A DNA stretch of 64,000 bases from Bog-113 sp965226755 (GCA_965226755.1 CBDDDT010000001.1:124001-188000); one strand, 5' to 3'; counted from the first letter of the stretch, positions 43,339 through 51,935 are shown. Program-made: numbers and translations. The notes: a model not told the origin generated them from the letters alone.

Positions 43339-45243
43339 CTACCGACGCCTTTTGTCCCTCACCACCAGAATGGGCACGTCGAGCTGGTGCCGCACCGGGT
43401 CGATCGTATTTCCGAAAATCAGGTCTTTCAGGCCGCCATGCCCATGAGCTCCCATGACGAGCAGATCCGGACGAATTTCGCGCGCGTACCGCACGATCTC
43501 CCGACGCGGATCGGGCGAATGCCGTATTTCCGTCTCCACCCGGAGACTCTCGTGGCGGAGCGACGCCACCAATCCGTCTAGATACTCCCTGCCGGCTTCC
43601 ACCTCCGCCGTAGAGGACAGCGACCCGTATACCTGACTCGTCGCGCCCTCTTCTACGTGGAGCAGGAAGAGCTCCGCCCCATGGCCTCGCGCCAGCGCCG
43701 ATGCGTGCGCCAGCGCTTCCTGGTCGAGCGGGGAGTGATCCAGGGTGACCAGGATGCGCGTGTATTGCGGCACCAGAAGTTCTTCGACGCGCGCCTGCTG
43801 CATTCCCATGGGATTCCGCTGGTTGCGCCGCCACTGCTCGACGGCCGGGGCGAACGTGATGTGGCCCAGCAAACCCACAAGTCCCGCCGAAATCATCGTC
43901 GCCACCGCCCAGAATAGGGTCGCCAACCGCCCGGTGTATCCGGCTAGTTCCGTCAGCATCTGCGTAACCAGCCAGACATTCAGGCCGACGATCAGCGCCG
44001 CGCAAACCCAGGAGAGATAGCGCAGCCAAGGCTTATTGGCGAACGCTCCCATACGGCCAGGATCGTTCGTGAAATGGATCAGCGGAACAATGGCGAAAGC
44101 CAGCTGCGCGCTCAGCACAACCTGGCTGATCAGGATCAGCGAATAGGTTCCCCTGCCGCCCCATAACCAAACCACCACAGCCGCCGGAATCACCGCCAGC
44201 GAGCGCGTGACCAGCCGCCGCAACCACGGCCGCACCCGGATATTCAGAAATCCTTCCATCACGATCTGCCCGGCCAGCGTGCCCGTGATCGTCGAAGATT
44301 GTCCTGAAGCCAGCAACGCGACTCCGAACAGAATGCTCGCCGCCGTCGCCCCGAGCAGCGGGCTCAGCAGTTCGTAAGCCTGCCGGATCTCCGTCACTTG
44401 TTTCCCTACTTTGAAGAACACCGCCGCGGCCAGCACCAGAATCGCCGCATTCACCAGCATGGCGGCATTTAGCGCAATGGCGGAATCCACCAGGTTGAAC
44501 CGGCATGCCTGCCGCAGTTCCGCCTCGGATTTTCCGATCCGCCGCGTCTGCACCAGCGACGAATGAAGGAACAGATTGTGCGGCATCACCGTCGCCCCCA
44601 GAATTCCCACCGCCAGAAACAGCGTCTTCGGTCCAATGCGCGGAATCAGCCCTCCCAGCAGAGGCGCCATCTCCGGCCGCGCCCAGATGATCTCGATCAG
44701 GAAGCAAGCGGCGATCAGCGCGATCAACGACACAATGATCGACTCGATCATACGCATGCCAAACCGCTGCAGCCAAAGCAGCAGCAGCGTGTCAAAGGCG
44801 GTGAGAAGCACTCCCACCAGCAATGGAATGTGAAAAAGGAGTTGGAGCGCGATCGCCGCGCCCAGCACTTCGGCCAGATCGCAGGCTACGATCGCGATCT
44901 CGCACAGCACCCAGAGCACAAAGGAAACCGGCCGCGAGTAACTCTCCCGGCAAGCCTGCGCCAAGTCCCGGCCGGTCACGATTCCCAGCCGTGCGCTCAG
45001 CGTCTGGAGCAGAATGGCCAGCAGATTCGAAACCACCAGCACCCAGAGAAGCCGGTATCCGAAACCCGCTCCGGCGCCCAGATCGGTCGCCCAGTTTCCA
45101 GGATCCATGTAGCCCACGCTGACCAGGTAAGCCGGGCCGGAGAACGCAAACGCGCGCCGCCACAAGCCGCGGTGCGCGATCTTGACGGTCGCGTTCAAAC
45201 CGCCCAGCGGTTCTTCCGTGCTGGTGATGCGCTCAGAAAACAA
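43339..45243 (-). CDS. mntH: Nramp-type metal transporter with C-terminal UspA domain
   Basis: A 634-residue protein. Residues 1-450 are an Nramp transporter with about 11 helices, DPGNWATDLGAGAGFG (helix 1 metal site) and ATVMPHNLFLHSS (helix 6 metal site). A linker leads to a universal-stress domain (about 480-630) that ends with the ATP-loop pattern GAHGHGGLKDLIFGNTID. Nramp moves Mn2+ or Fe2+ with protons; the UspA domain may sense nucleotide. Ordinary MntH lacks the last 180 residues. The symbol refers only to the transporter half. Confidence 0.88.
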   Translation of the reverse strand: MFSERITSTEEPLGGLNATVKIAHRGLWRRAFAFSGPAYLVSVGYMDPGNWATDLGAGAGFGYRLLWVLVVSNLLAILLQTLSARLGIVTGRDLAQACRESYSRPVSFVLWVLCEIAIVACDLAEVLGAAIALQLLFHIPLLVGVLLTAFDTLLLLWLQRFGMRMIESIIVSLIALIAACFLIEIIWARPEMAPLLGGLIPRIGPKTLFLAVGILGATVMPHNLFLHSSLVQTRRIGKSEAELRQACRFNLVDSAIALNAAMLVNAAILVLAAAVFFKVGKQVTEIRQAYELLSPLLGATAASILFGVALLASGQSSTITGTLAGQIVMEGFLNIRVRPWLRRLVTRSLAVIPAAVVVWLWGGRGTYSLILISQVVLSAQLAFAIVPLIHFTNDPGRMGAFANKPWLRYLSWVCAALIVGLNVWLVTQMLTELAGYTGRLATLFWAVATMISAGLVGLLGHITFAPAVEQWRRNQRNPMGMQQARVEELLVPQYTRILVTLDHSPLDQEALAHASALARGHGAELFLLHVEEGATSQVYGSLSSTAEVEAGREYLDGLVASLRHESLRVETEIRHSPDPRREIVRYAREIRPDLLVMGAHGHGGLKDLIFGNTIDPVRHQLDVPILVVRDKRRR

Positions 45244-45287
45244 AAAAGCTCCCGGGGTTAGGTTCGGGCCATTCCCCTAAAAAGTTT

Positions 45288-45318
45288 AGCGGACCGAAAG
45301 AGGCAATTTCGGTCCGCT
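45288..45318 (-). terminator. Rho-independent terminator of the cold-shock gene
   Basis: A 12-bp stem AGCGGACCGAAA (45288-45299) and TTTCGGTCCGCT (45307-45318) with a 7-base loop. Reading left it is followed by AAACTTTTTAG. It separates the cold-shock gene from mntH. Confidence 0.82.
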
Positions 45319-45365
45319 GAATCAGCACGAGAAGAAATTAGTAGAAAACGAGATGGGAAAGGCGA

Positions 45366-45800
45366 TCAGGAGGCGGGCGGCGCGACCGGCTCCGCCGGCG
45401 CCAGCTTCACCATGCTCGCGGCCATCTTGCCCGTGCGGTCCATGCCGAGCTCGAAAGCCACTCGCGTCCCGGGCGTCAGATCCGAAGCCTGCGCTTCCAC
45501 CACGCGGGAGATATGGAAAAAGACATCGCGTCCGCCGCTCTCGGGCCGCAGGAATCCAAAGCCCTTCTCTTCGAAATAGGTGATGATGGCCCCGATCTGC
45601 TCAGCCCGTTCCTCGGAAGCGTCCCCGCCTCCGCTCGCGGCCTGCTGCGGGCGCGAGGTCTTATCGCCCACGCCCTGCTTGATAAGGGCTAGATCTTCGT
45701 CAGTGAGTTCGGCAGTCGGTCGCGCTGCCTCGGTCGGCATCTTAAGGTCCGGATTCTTCTTCCGGGATTCCTCAAACATTCGTTTTTGTCGAGCGTTCAA
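45366..45800 (-). CDS. Cold-shock-domain protein with N-terminal extension
   Basis: A 144-residue protein. Residues about 65-130 are a CSD (IGAIITYFEEKGFGFLRPE, RDVFFHISRV) with the RNA-binding aromatic pattern. The first 65 residues are a charged extension (MFEESRKKNPDLKMP, AELTDEDLALIKQG). The frame opens with TTG 45800 behind AAAAGGAA; ATG 45779 is an alternative. It should bind single-stranded RNA or DNA. It starts 19 bp after the small upstream gene. Confidence 0.85.
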   Translation of the reverse strand: MNARQKRMFEESRKKNPDLKMPTEAARPTAELTDEDLALIKQGVGDKTSRPQQAASGGGDASEERAEQIGAIITYFEEKGFGFLRPESGGRDVFFHISRVVEAQASDLTPGTRVAFELGMDRTGKMAASMVKLAPAEPVAPPAS

Positions 45801-45819
45801 AAAAATTCCTTTTGGACCT

Positions 45820-46053
45820 CTACTGCGCCGCTACGGCCGGAGTAGCCTTCGGCTTCCGCGCCCGCGTCGCCCGCTTTTCCACCGGAGGCGTCCGGTCGCT
45901 CTTCTTCAGAGATCCCAGAGCCATCTGCGTCACGAATTTCTTCGTGCCATGGTCATCGAACTTGATCTCGATCCTATCGTCCGTATGGGACTCCACTGTC
46001 CCGAACCCGAACTTCGAATGCTCCACTTGGGCGCCCTTCGCGTAATTCGCCAT
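45820..46053 (-). CDS. Small UvrD-C/DUF3553-like protein
   Basis: A 77-residue protein from ATG 46053 (MANYAKGAQVEHSKFGFGTV). The core VEHSKFGFGTVESHTDDRIE and IKFDDHGTKKFVTQMALGSL resembles the tudor-like module at the C-terminus of UvrD helicases. A basic Lys/Arg-Pro tail follows. A nucleic-acid-binding accessory role is inferred. It probably shares a transcript with the cold-shock gene. Confidence 0.75.
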   Translation of the reverse strand: MANYAKGAQVEHSKFGFGTVESHTDDRIEIKFDDHGTKKFVTQMALGSLKKSDRTPPVEKRATRARKPKATPAVAAQ

Positions 46054-46247
46054 ATTATTTTTTATTTGCTCCTGGTTTGATCGCAAGCCATCCAAACAAC
46101 GCCAAACGCGAAAACGCTCGCGGCGTGCGGGAGAGATGCAATGAGGACCGAATACCATCAGTATAGCACTGAAATCAATGGCTTGAGAAAGACGGCAGTG
46201 TCCTGAAGGTGCGTTGAAGGGAATTCGAGGATTCTCCCGGTGCGCGT

Positions 46248-46526
46248 TTATTGATCCTCTCTTGGCGCGACCAAATTTTTCAGCTCCATCCGGTTCATCT
46301 GGAGCACCGTAAACATCTGGGCTAATCCGGGCGTGAGAATCTGCCCTTGCGCGACCACGGCCAAAACAGGAGACGGCTCAATGCGCTCCAGGAGTTCGGC
46401 CAATCGCGCACGGGCAGCGAAGCGTAGCGCGTCATTGTCTGCTGCCAAGCCGCGCAATCGCTCTTGCAGGCAATCCGCTTCACCTAGCAATGAGAGCAGC
46501 GATTCGGCTTCGGCGTCCGGTTCCAT
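46248..46526 (-). CDS. Hypothetical small helical protein
   Basis: A 92-residue reading frame (MEPDAEAESLLSLLGEADCL...) rich in Leu, Glu and Arg, consistent with a short coiled coil. No family recognised. Kept because it covers the gap in a consistent frame, but it could be spurious. Confidence 0.45.
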   Translation of the reverse strand: MEPDAEAESLLSLLGEADCLQERLRGLAADNDALRFAARARLAELLERIEPSPVLAVVAQGQILTPGLAQMFTVLQMNRMELKNLVAPREDQ

Positions 46527-46602
46527 CTGGGATCAGGGTACCGCGTGGGAGCAGCTCAGTGTAGCGAGATGATGCAGTGCCTGATTGTGCGAATCTGACT
46601 TC

Positions 46603-46917
46603 ATGGCTCAACGGTCCGGCGGAATCGTCAGTGGAATGTTGTGGATGTTTCTGCTCTCGCTCGCCCTGTTCTGGCTGCCCGTCATCGGCCCGCTCGCCGC
46701 GGGTTTTGTGGGGGGACGCAAATCCGGCACCTTGGGCAACGCCATCGTCGCCGTCTTCCTTCCAGCCGTGATTTTTGGCGTCGCGTTCTTCTTCCTCGCC
46801 ACCCTGTTCACCGGTATTCCGCTGTTTGGACTCGTCGCCGGCGCCGGCGGCGTCGCGCTCGCCATGCTCCACGTCGGACCGCTTCTGCTCGGAGCTATTC
46901 TCGGGGCTGTCCTTTGA
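46603..46917 (+). CDS. Small integral membrane protein
   Basis: A 104-residue protein from ATG 46603 with three or four hydrophobic helices (GMLWMFLLSLALFWLPVIGP, AIVAVFLPAVIFGVAFFFLA, LVAGAGGVALAMLHVGPLLL) and a GFVGGRKSGTLGNA loop. No family recognised with confidence. Its end overlaps the convergent CAP-domain gene by 23 bp. Confidence 0.65.
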   Translation: MAQRSGGIVSGMLWMFLLSLALFWLPVIGPLAAGFVGGRKSGTLGNAIVAVFLPAVIFGVAFFFLATLFTGIPLFGLVAGAGGVALAMLHVGPLLLGAILGAVL

Positions 46918-47401
46918 CGACTCCCGCCATTCCCACGAACTCCTGCGTGACCGCGACTGTCCCCGCGCCATCGGTCGCGATCCCCACGCCGGTCGCTGTA
47001 AACGCGGGCGACAACAGGTTTTTCCGATGGCCCGGGCTATACATCCAAGCCACCACCGCGATCGCTACCAGATCCGTATAGTCCTTCTCCCGGAACACGT
47101 TCTCGCCGCAGTTCATCCATGCAATGGCCGCCCGATCCAGCCGCGCGCGCAAATCTCCCAATTGCGGATCCTGGTGTCCGAAAAACCGCGCCTCCAGCAT
47201 GCGCCGGCTATGGGCGCGCGCCGCATCGGCTAGCGCCGTGCGCCACACCAGCGGCTCGGCATCCGCGCAAACGCGCTGGAAATTAATCGCCGCGAACACC
47301 CGCTGCTCCATGCTCGCGATCGACTCCTCGCCGCCGAGCAGCGGCACCCCCGCCAGTCCCCACAAAAACGCCCGCCGGCTTGCCATAACTCCTCGCGGCA
47401 A
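46895..47401 (-). CDS. CAP-domain (SCP/PR1-like) secreted protein
   Basis: A 168-residue protein; ATG 47386 (MASRRAFLWGLAGVPLLGG) gives a clean export signal. The CAP fold shows AARAHSRRMLEARFFGHQDP, MNCGENVFREKDY and PGHRKNLLSPAFTATGVGIA. Many bacterial CAP proteins bind sterol or lipid or act on the envelope; this one is single-domain. Function unknown. Confidence 0.85.
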   Translation of the reverse strand: MPRGVMASRRAFLWGLAGVPLLGGEESIASMEQRVFAAINFQRVCADAEPLVWRTALADAARAHSRRMLEARFFGHQDPQLGDLRARLDRAAIAWMNCGENVFREKDYTDLVAIAVVAWMYSPGHRKNLLSPAFTATGVGIATDGAGTVAVTQEFVGMAGVVKGQPRE

Positions 47402-47429
47402 TAACCCCTGGCGATAGACGCGCCTCTCG

Positions 47430-48281
47430 TTATCCGAGTTCCTCCGTCAGCGCCAGCGCTCCCCACAGCACGGAGTCATCCCCCAACGCCGCCGCCCGCA
47501 CGTCCACGCGCGCCTGCGACCACGGCGGCATCTGCCGCGCCAGTTCCTCCCGCAAGGGTCCGAATAGCCGTTCTCCCGCCTTGCTGATTCCCCCGCCGAT
47601 CACGATCCGCGCCGGATTCAGCAGCATGATCGCAGCCTTCAATCCGCGCGCCAGAGGTATCACGTAGCCCGCCACGAATCCCGCATCTTCCATGAGTTCC
47701 CGCGCGCTTCTTCCGTGATCCCGCCGCAGCCATAGTCCGCAACACATCCGCTCCAGGCATCCGTTCGAACCGCACAAACACGCCGGTCCGTCCGGCGCCA
47801 CGTTCAAATGCCCGATCTCACCGGCCCACGAATCCGGCCCGCGCAGCAGGCGGCCATCCCAAACGATTCCCCCTCCGATGCCCGTTGAAAGCGTCATGTA
47901 GAACAGCGGCGAAGCTCCGCGCCCCGCGCCATACCGGAATTCACCCAACCCGCCGACGTTGGCGTCATTATCCATAATCGCGGGCGCTTCCGCGCGCTGC
48001 GCCAGCCACGCCGTCAGCTCGACGTCCTTCCATCCGCCCACATGGGTCGAAAGGGCCACCCGCTGTTCGGCGAAATGGACCGGACCCCCAAATCCGATCC
48101 CGCACCGCTCAAACCGGAAGTCCCGGCGCCACGCGGCCACTACTTCCTCGATCCGCGCCATGATCCACGGGCCGCCCAAATCGGAATTCGTTTCGCGCTG
48201 CTCCCGCCGCACCATGCGGCCGTCTTCAAACACCGCCAGGGAGAACTTCGTCCCGCCGATGTCGACCGCCAGCACGCTCAC
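47430..48281 (-). CDS. ROK-family sugar kinase
   Basis: A 283-residue ROK kinase from GTG 48281 overlapping the previous stop (GTGA). It carries LAVDIGGTK (phosphate), the catalytic region MDNDANVGGLGEFRYGAG, TLSTGIGGGIVWDGRLLRGP, and the zinc site PACLCGSNGCLE. It phosphorylates a hexose or amino sugar. It is the last gene of the HAD/DHS-like/PfkB/ROK unit. Confidence 0.88.
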   Translation of the reverse strand: MSVLAVDIGGTKFSLAVFEDGRMVRREQRETNSDLGGPWIMARIEEVVAAWRRDFRFERCGIGFGGPVHFAEQRVALSTHVGGWKDVELTAWLAQRAEAPAIMDNDANVGGLGEFRYGAGRGASPLFYMTLSTGIGGGIVWDGRLLRGPDSWAGEIGHLNVAPDGPACLCGSNGCLERMCCGLWLRRDHGRSARELMEDAGFVAGYVIPLARGLKAAIMLLNPARIVIGGGISKAGERLFGPLREELARQMPPWSQARVDVRAAALGDDSVLWGALALTEELG

Positions 48282-49252
48282 GAAAAACGCGCCTCCAGCA
48301 CCTCGGCTGGGGTAGCCGTCCCGGTCCCGGGCTTCCCGATGGTCACCCGCGCCACCAGATTCCCGAACTCCGCCGCCCGCGTCGCCGAGCCCGTCAGAAA
48401 CAGCGCCGCCGCCGCGCCCGCCGCGAAGCTGTCCCCGGCGCCGCAGATATCGACCGGTTCCTCCACCCGCCGCGCCGTCACGCGCGACTCGCCGCCGCTC
48501 TCCACCACCCGAACTCCATCGCCGCCTTCGGTCACAAATAAAACCGGAGCGCGCGTCTTGTCCCGCAGGGCGGGGAAGTCCACCTTTCCCCATACCGCAT
48601 GCGACGCCGCTTCCGCCTCCGCGCGGTTGCACTTCAACAGCACCCGCGAGAACAGGTGCGCCCGGCGCCGCGAATCCGCGAGAAACACCTTTTCCCGGTA
48701 CACCGTCGCCATCTCCGCCAAAAGCTTCCGCACCGGAGCGGTCACCACCCCCGCCGCGTCGGTCTCCGCCTGGTCCGAAACCAGAATCAGGTCGTGATCA
48801 TCCACCGCCTGCACCAGCCGGTCCAGCACGGCCCGCTCGGCGGCCGGTGCCGGCTCAAACAGGAAATCTACGCGCGGCAGATCCTCCCGCCCGCTCACAC
48901 GGTTGAGAAATTTCGTATAGGTGAACGTCTGATGGCCCGGCGCCTCCACCAGAAGTTCATCCCGGATTCCGCGGGCGGCGAGCGCATTCCGCAGCTCGAA
49001 CCCGTGTCCGTCATCGCCGATCACGCCCAGCACGCATACCCGGCCGAGACCTAGCGAGGCAAGATTGTTCGCGATCGTTCCCCCCGCGCCCGGAGTTCGC
49101 TCCGCCGAAGTCACCGCAATACGCGGTATGCCTGTCTCGGCCGAGTCCAGGGCCAGCGCCGGATCGTACCGGCACCACCGATCCAGACAGATGTCCCCGA
49201 CCACTAACGCCCGCAGGCGCGGCAGCTCCCGCAGTATCGACTCATCCGTCAT
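48278..49252 (-). CDS. PfkB-family kinase resembling the RfaE/HldE kinase domain
   Basis: A 324-residue ribokinase-fold enzyme. The N-terminal block RALVVGDICLDRWCRYDP and the RTPGAGGTIANNLASLGLGR block match the RfaE/HldE domain that phosphorylates heptose-7-phosphate. The catalytic motif is DICGAGDSFAAG. The ATG at 49252 overlaps the previous stop (ATGA). No nucleotidyltransferase (HldE domain 2) follows, and no gmhA/gmhB/hldD genes are here, so a heptose role is only a possibility. Confidence 0.83.
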   Translation of the reverse strand: MTDESILRELPRLRALVVGDICLDRWCRYDPALALDSAETGIPRIAVTSAERTPGAGGTIANNLASLGLGRVCVLGVIGDDGHGFELRNALAARGIRDELLVEAPGHQTFTYTKFLNRVSGREDLPRVDFLFEPAPAAERAVLDRLVQAVDDHDLILVSDQAETDAAGVVTAPVRKLLAEMATVYREKVFLADSRRRAHLFSRVLLKCNRAEAEAASHAVWGKVDFPALRDKTRAPVLFVTEGGDGVRVVESGGESRVTARRVEEPVDICGAGDSFAAGAAAALFLTGSATRAAEFGNLVARVTIGKPGTGTATPAEVLEARFS

Positions 49253-50226
49253 GCGGAGTTTTCCCCGGCGAGCAGCGCCCGCCGCAGAGCCGGAAGCGTG
49301 GCCCGGTGCGCGCCGCAAAAATAGAAGCTCGCGCCCCCGTCGGCCACCGTCCGCACCAGCATCGTTTTGTGCGGCCGAAAATAATAGCCCGGGTCCGTCT
49401 TGGGCAGCTCCCGCCGGAAGTCGCCTGCAATGGGCGTCAGATCAAATACCGCCGTCGTGAAATGCCGAATCTCGCGACTCTCCGCAAACGCCACATTCCG
49501 CGCCATCGCCAGAGCTTTCAGATAAACCTCCGGCGCCATGACGGCGGACCCGAAACTCAGCACCACGCCGCCTTCCAGCCGCTCCACCGTCGCCGCCAGA
49601 ATCAGGAAGTCCGTATAGGAGGATTCGCCCAACGCCGCCCCATCGCAATTCGGATGCTCATGGAGAATGTCATACCCGATTCCCACATGCACCGTCACCG
49701 GCACGCCCGCCTTCCATGCGGCCGCCAGCACGCTCCACTCGCGGAATGGAAACGTGCCGCCCGCCAGGGTTTCCCCGGCGAACTCGCCCAAACCCTTGCC
49801 TTCGCGCGCCGCCGCCCGAATCCAGTCGTTCAACTCGCCCGTCTCGCGCCATAGCCCAAACTCGCCCGTCTGGATATAACGCGCCACGCTCTCGGTTGTC
49901 GCCCCGATCCGCGCCAGCTCGTAATCGTGAATGACTCCCGCGCCGTTCATCGCCACATGATCGATGAATCCGCGCTCCATTAGATCGATCAGATGCCGCG
50001 ACACGCCCGCCCGCAGAAGATGCGCGCCCATGAAAAGGATGCGCGCCCGGCCGGACTGCTTCGCCGCCCGCAGCCGCTCCGCCACCGCGGACAGATCAGC
50101 ATGGTCGAATTCCGGAGTCTTCGCCCCTAACTCCAGCCAGGCGGAAATCTCCAGATCGTTTACGCGATCTCCGAGAGACCGCACGCGCAAGCGAGACCGG
50201 TCAAACGCGGGATATCTGGTGCTCAC
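49249..50226 (-). CDS. Conserved hypothetical protein, possibly deoxyhypusine-synthase-like
   Basis: A 325-residue soluble protein. Segments such as GFIDHVAMNGAGVIHDYELA, TGEFGLWRETGELNDWIRAA and VPVTVHVGIGYDILHEHPN recall a Rossmann-type NAD-binding fold of the deoxyhypusine-synthase kind. The similarity is by pattern only. Bacteria with DHS-like genes use them for other reactions. Its start overlaps the HAD gene by 26 bp and its stop overlaps the PfkB start, so it belongs to a fixed set. Confidence 0.55.
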   Translation of the reverse strand: MSTRYPAFDRSRLRVRSLGDRVNDLEISAWLELGAKTPEFDHADLSAVAERLRAAKQSGRARILFMGAHLLRAGVSRHLIDLMERGFIDHVAMNGAGVIHDYELARIGATTESVARYIQTGEFGLWRETGELNDWIRAAAREGKGLGEFAGETLAGGTFPFREWSVLAAAWKAGVPVTVHVGIGYDILHEHPNCDGAALGESSYTDFLILAATVERLEGGVVLSFGSAVMAPEVYLKALAMARNVAFAESREIRHFTTAVFDLTPIAGDFRRELPKTDPGYYFRPHKTMLVRTVADGGASFYFCGAHRATLPALRRALLAGENSA

Positions 50227-51034
50227 GCGAGAACAGCGTCTCCAGCAACTCGTCCAGGTCGAGATAGTTCGGGATGATGAAGTCGGCGCCGGATTTCACC
50301 AGCCGCTCGCGCTTCCACGCATCCACCCGGAGGCATTCCGGCTCGTCGGTCGCCACGCCCACCGCGACGCCGCCTACCTCTTTCACGTTCTCTATCTCCA
50401 CATACCCGTCCCCGAACCCCAGGAACTCATCGCCCCGGAATTCAGACCGTGCGATCAACCCTTGAATGAGGATGCGCTTCGAGAAGCTCTTGTAATCGTC
50501 CAGCGCCCCGAATACGCCCCCATCGAAATATTCCGTGACGCCGAGCAGGTTCGCCTCTTCCCGCATGTAGATCTGGTCGGTCCCGCTCGCCAGGTACATC
50601 TTCAGCCCGCGCTCGCGCAGCGTCTCGAGCAGCGACTTAGCTCCCGGCACCATCCATGTCTCCGGCGCCACATGGCCTGAGCGCAACTCCTCCAGACGCC
50701 CCGCGATTTTCTGGTTCAAGAGGCGCAGGTATAAGCTCTTGTACTCGATCGGATCGGGCGGCGCGCCGCCGCGCCTGGCGACGTGCTCCGCCAGCTCGAT
50801 CATCTGGTACATCGTCTGCTTCCCGGTGAGCCGGCCCACGAACTCCCGAATGATTTCCGTGAGCTCGGCCTCCGACTCCCCGCTCCGGCACTCCGCCAGG
50901 ATCTCCACCATCATCGGCACCATGACGTCCATCCACCCTGAACGAATGGTCGAAATGGTGCCGTCAAAATCAAAAAGCGCGACCCTGGCGCGCGCCGCGG
51001 TTGCGCCGGGGCGAAGCTTTTCCATCACCATCAC
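50201..51034 (-). CDS. HAD-superfamily phosphatase
   Basis: A 277-residue HAD hydrolase. Nucleophile Asp22 is in VALFDFDGTIS, motif II near YLASGTD, and motif IV in FLGFGDGYVEIENV. The cap region (about 40-130) is helical. It would remove a phosphate from a small molecule, or act as a phosphoglycolate-like or sugar-phosphate phosphatase. It is the first gene of the four-gene unit going left. Confidence 0.83.
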   Translation of the reverse strand: MMVMEKLRPGATAARARVALFDFDGTISTIRSGWMDVMVPMMVEILAECRSGESEAELTEIIREFVGRLTGKQTMYQMIELAEHVARRGGAPPDPIEYKSLYLRLLNQKIAGRLEELRSGHVAPETWMVPGAKSLLETLRERGLKMYLASGTDQIYMREEANLLGVTEYFDGGVFGALDDYKSFSKRILIQGLIARSEFRGDEFLGFGDGYVEIENVKEVGGVAVGVATDEPECLRVDAWKRERLVKSGADFIIPNYLDLDELLETLFSREHQISRV

Positions 51035-51075
51035 ATTCTTCCATAAGAGCGAAAATCTGCGATGATCGGGAAAGT

Positions 51076-51315
51076 ATGGCTCGTGGATGGGAGAGCAAAT
51101 CCGTCGAGTCGCAGCAGGATGCCGCTGCCGCCCGAGCCGCCGAGCGTGCGCCTCTGACAGACGCCGAGCAAGCGCTCGCCGCGCTCCAGCACACCCGCAA
51201 GCGCCTGCTCGCTGAAATGGCAGCCAGCGGCAATCCCCGTTTCCGCGATTTGAAGGCCCGGGCGCTGGCCCACGTCGACGCCAAAATCGCCGCTCTTCTT
51301 GAATCGCGGGGGTGA
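51076..51315 (+). CDS. Conserved small protein of unknown function
   Basis: A 79-residue protein from ATG 51076 (MARGWESKSVESQQDAAAAR). It is helical, with a central coiled-coil segment (AEQALAALQHTRKRLLAEMA). The ARGWESKSVE start looks family-like, but I cannot name it. It is 3 bp before the acetyltransferase gene and on the same strand, and is divergent from the HAD operon. Confidence 0.65.
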   Translation: MARGWESKSVESQQDAAAARAAERAPLTDAEQALAALQHTRKRLLAEMAASGNPRFRDLKARALAHVDAKIAALLESRG

Positions 51316-51318
51316 AGA

Positions 51319-51840
51319 ATGCTCATCAGGGATGCGGTCGAAGCGGATTTCGAGGAGATCACCGCCATTTACAACGACGTGGTCGCGACATCTACCGCTA
51401 TTTACAACGAGCGTCAAGTAACGCTCGCAGATAGAATCGCGTGGTGGAAGTCGCGGCAGGAGCAAGGCTATCCGGTCCTGGTGGCGGAGAACGGCGGATC
51501 CATCGCCGGATTCGGCACATTTGGCGATTTCCGGCCGTGGCCCGGGTATCGATTCACGGTGGAAGGCACCATCCACATCCACTCCTCGACCCGCGGCCAA
51601 GGCGTGGGAACGGAGCTTCTGAAATCGCTGATCACGCGCGCGGACGGCATGGGAAAGCACACGATGATTGCCGGGGTGGATTCGGAAAACACCGCGTCCC
51701 TGCGATTCCTGGAGCGCTTCGGGTTCCAGCGAATGGGTCAGCTCCGCGAAGTGGGCTATAAGTTCGGCCGGTTTCTCGATCTCGTCTTTCTTCAATACTG
51801 GATTACGCCGCCAGGCGCGGAAGAGCACCGGTCGTCCTAG
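51319..51840 (+). CDS. GNAT acetyltransferase (phosphinothricin-acetyltransferase-like)
   Basis: A 173-residue GNAT protein. The family blocks are IRDAVEADFEEITAIYNDVV, the acetyl-CoA loop HSSTRGQGVGTELLKSLI and ENTASLRFLERFGFQRMGQL. The chain matches the PAT/YwnH subgroup that acetylates amino-acid analogues. It starts 3 bp after the small gene. Confidence 0.88.
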   Translation: MLIRDAVEADFEEITAIYNDVVATSTAIYNERQVTLADRIAWWKSRQEQGYPVLVAENGGSIAGFGTFGDFRPWPGYRFTVEGTIHIHSSTRGQGVGTELLKSLITRADGMGKHTMIAGVDSENTASLRFLERFGFQRMGQLREVGYKFGRFLDLVFLQYWITPPGAEEHRSS

Positions 51841-51908
51841 CAGCCGCCAGAGCGACATCGAACGCAAGTCGAAAAATAACAATCGTTTCAGTCATTTACG
51901 AACAAAAC

Positions 51909-51935
51909 TTGTCACTCTCCCGGCGAGTGTGCTAA
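51909..51935 (+). promoter_or_regulatory. CIRCE operator (HrcA site) upstream of groESL
   Basis: TTGTCACTC (51909-51917), nine bases, then GTGTGCTAA (51927-51935). The consensus is TTAGCACTC-N9-GAGTGCTAA: seven of nine and eight of nine positions match. It overlaps a candidate promoter with TTGTCA and TAATAA hexamers 18 bp apart. HrcA would repress groESL until heat shock. hrcA itself is not in the window. Confidence 0.87.

Noticed and set aside
45244..45365. Manganese (yybP-ykoY) riboswitch upstream of mntH
   Set aside because: Only about 120 bp are available, and the single hairpin there is a good terminator for the cold-shock gene.
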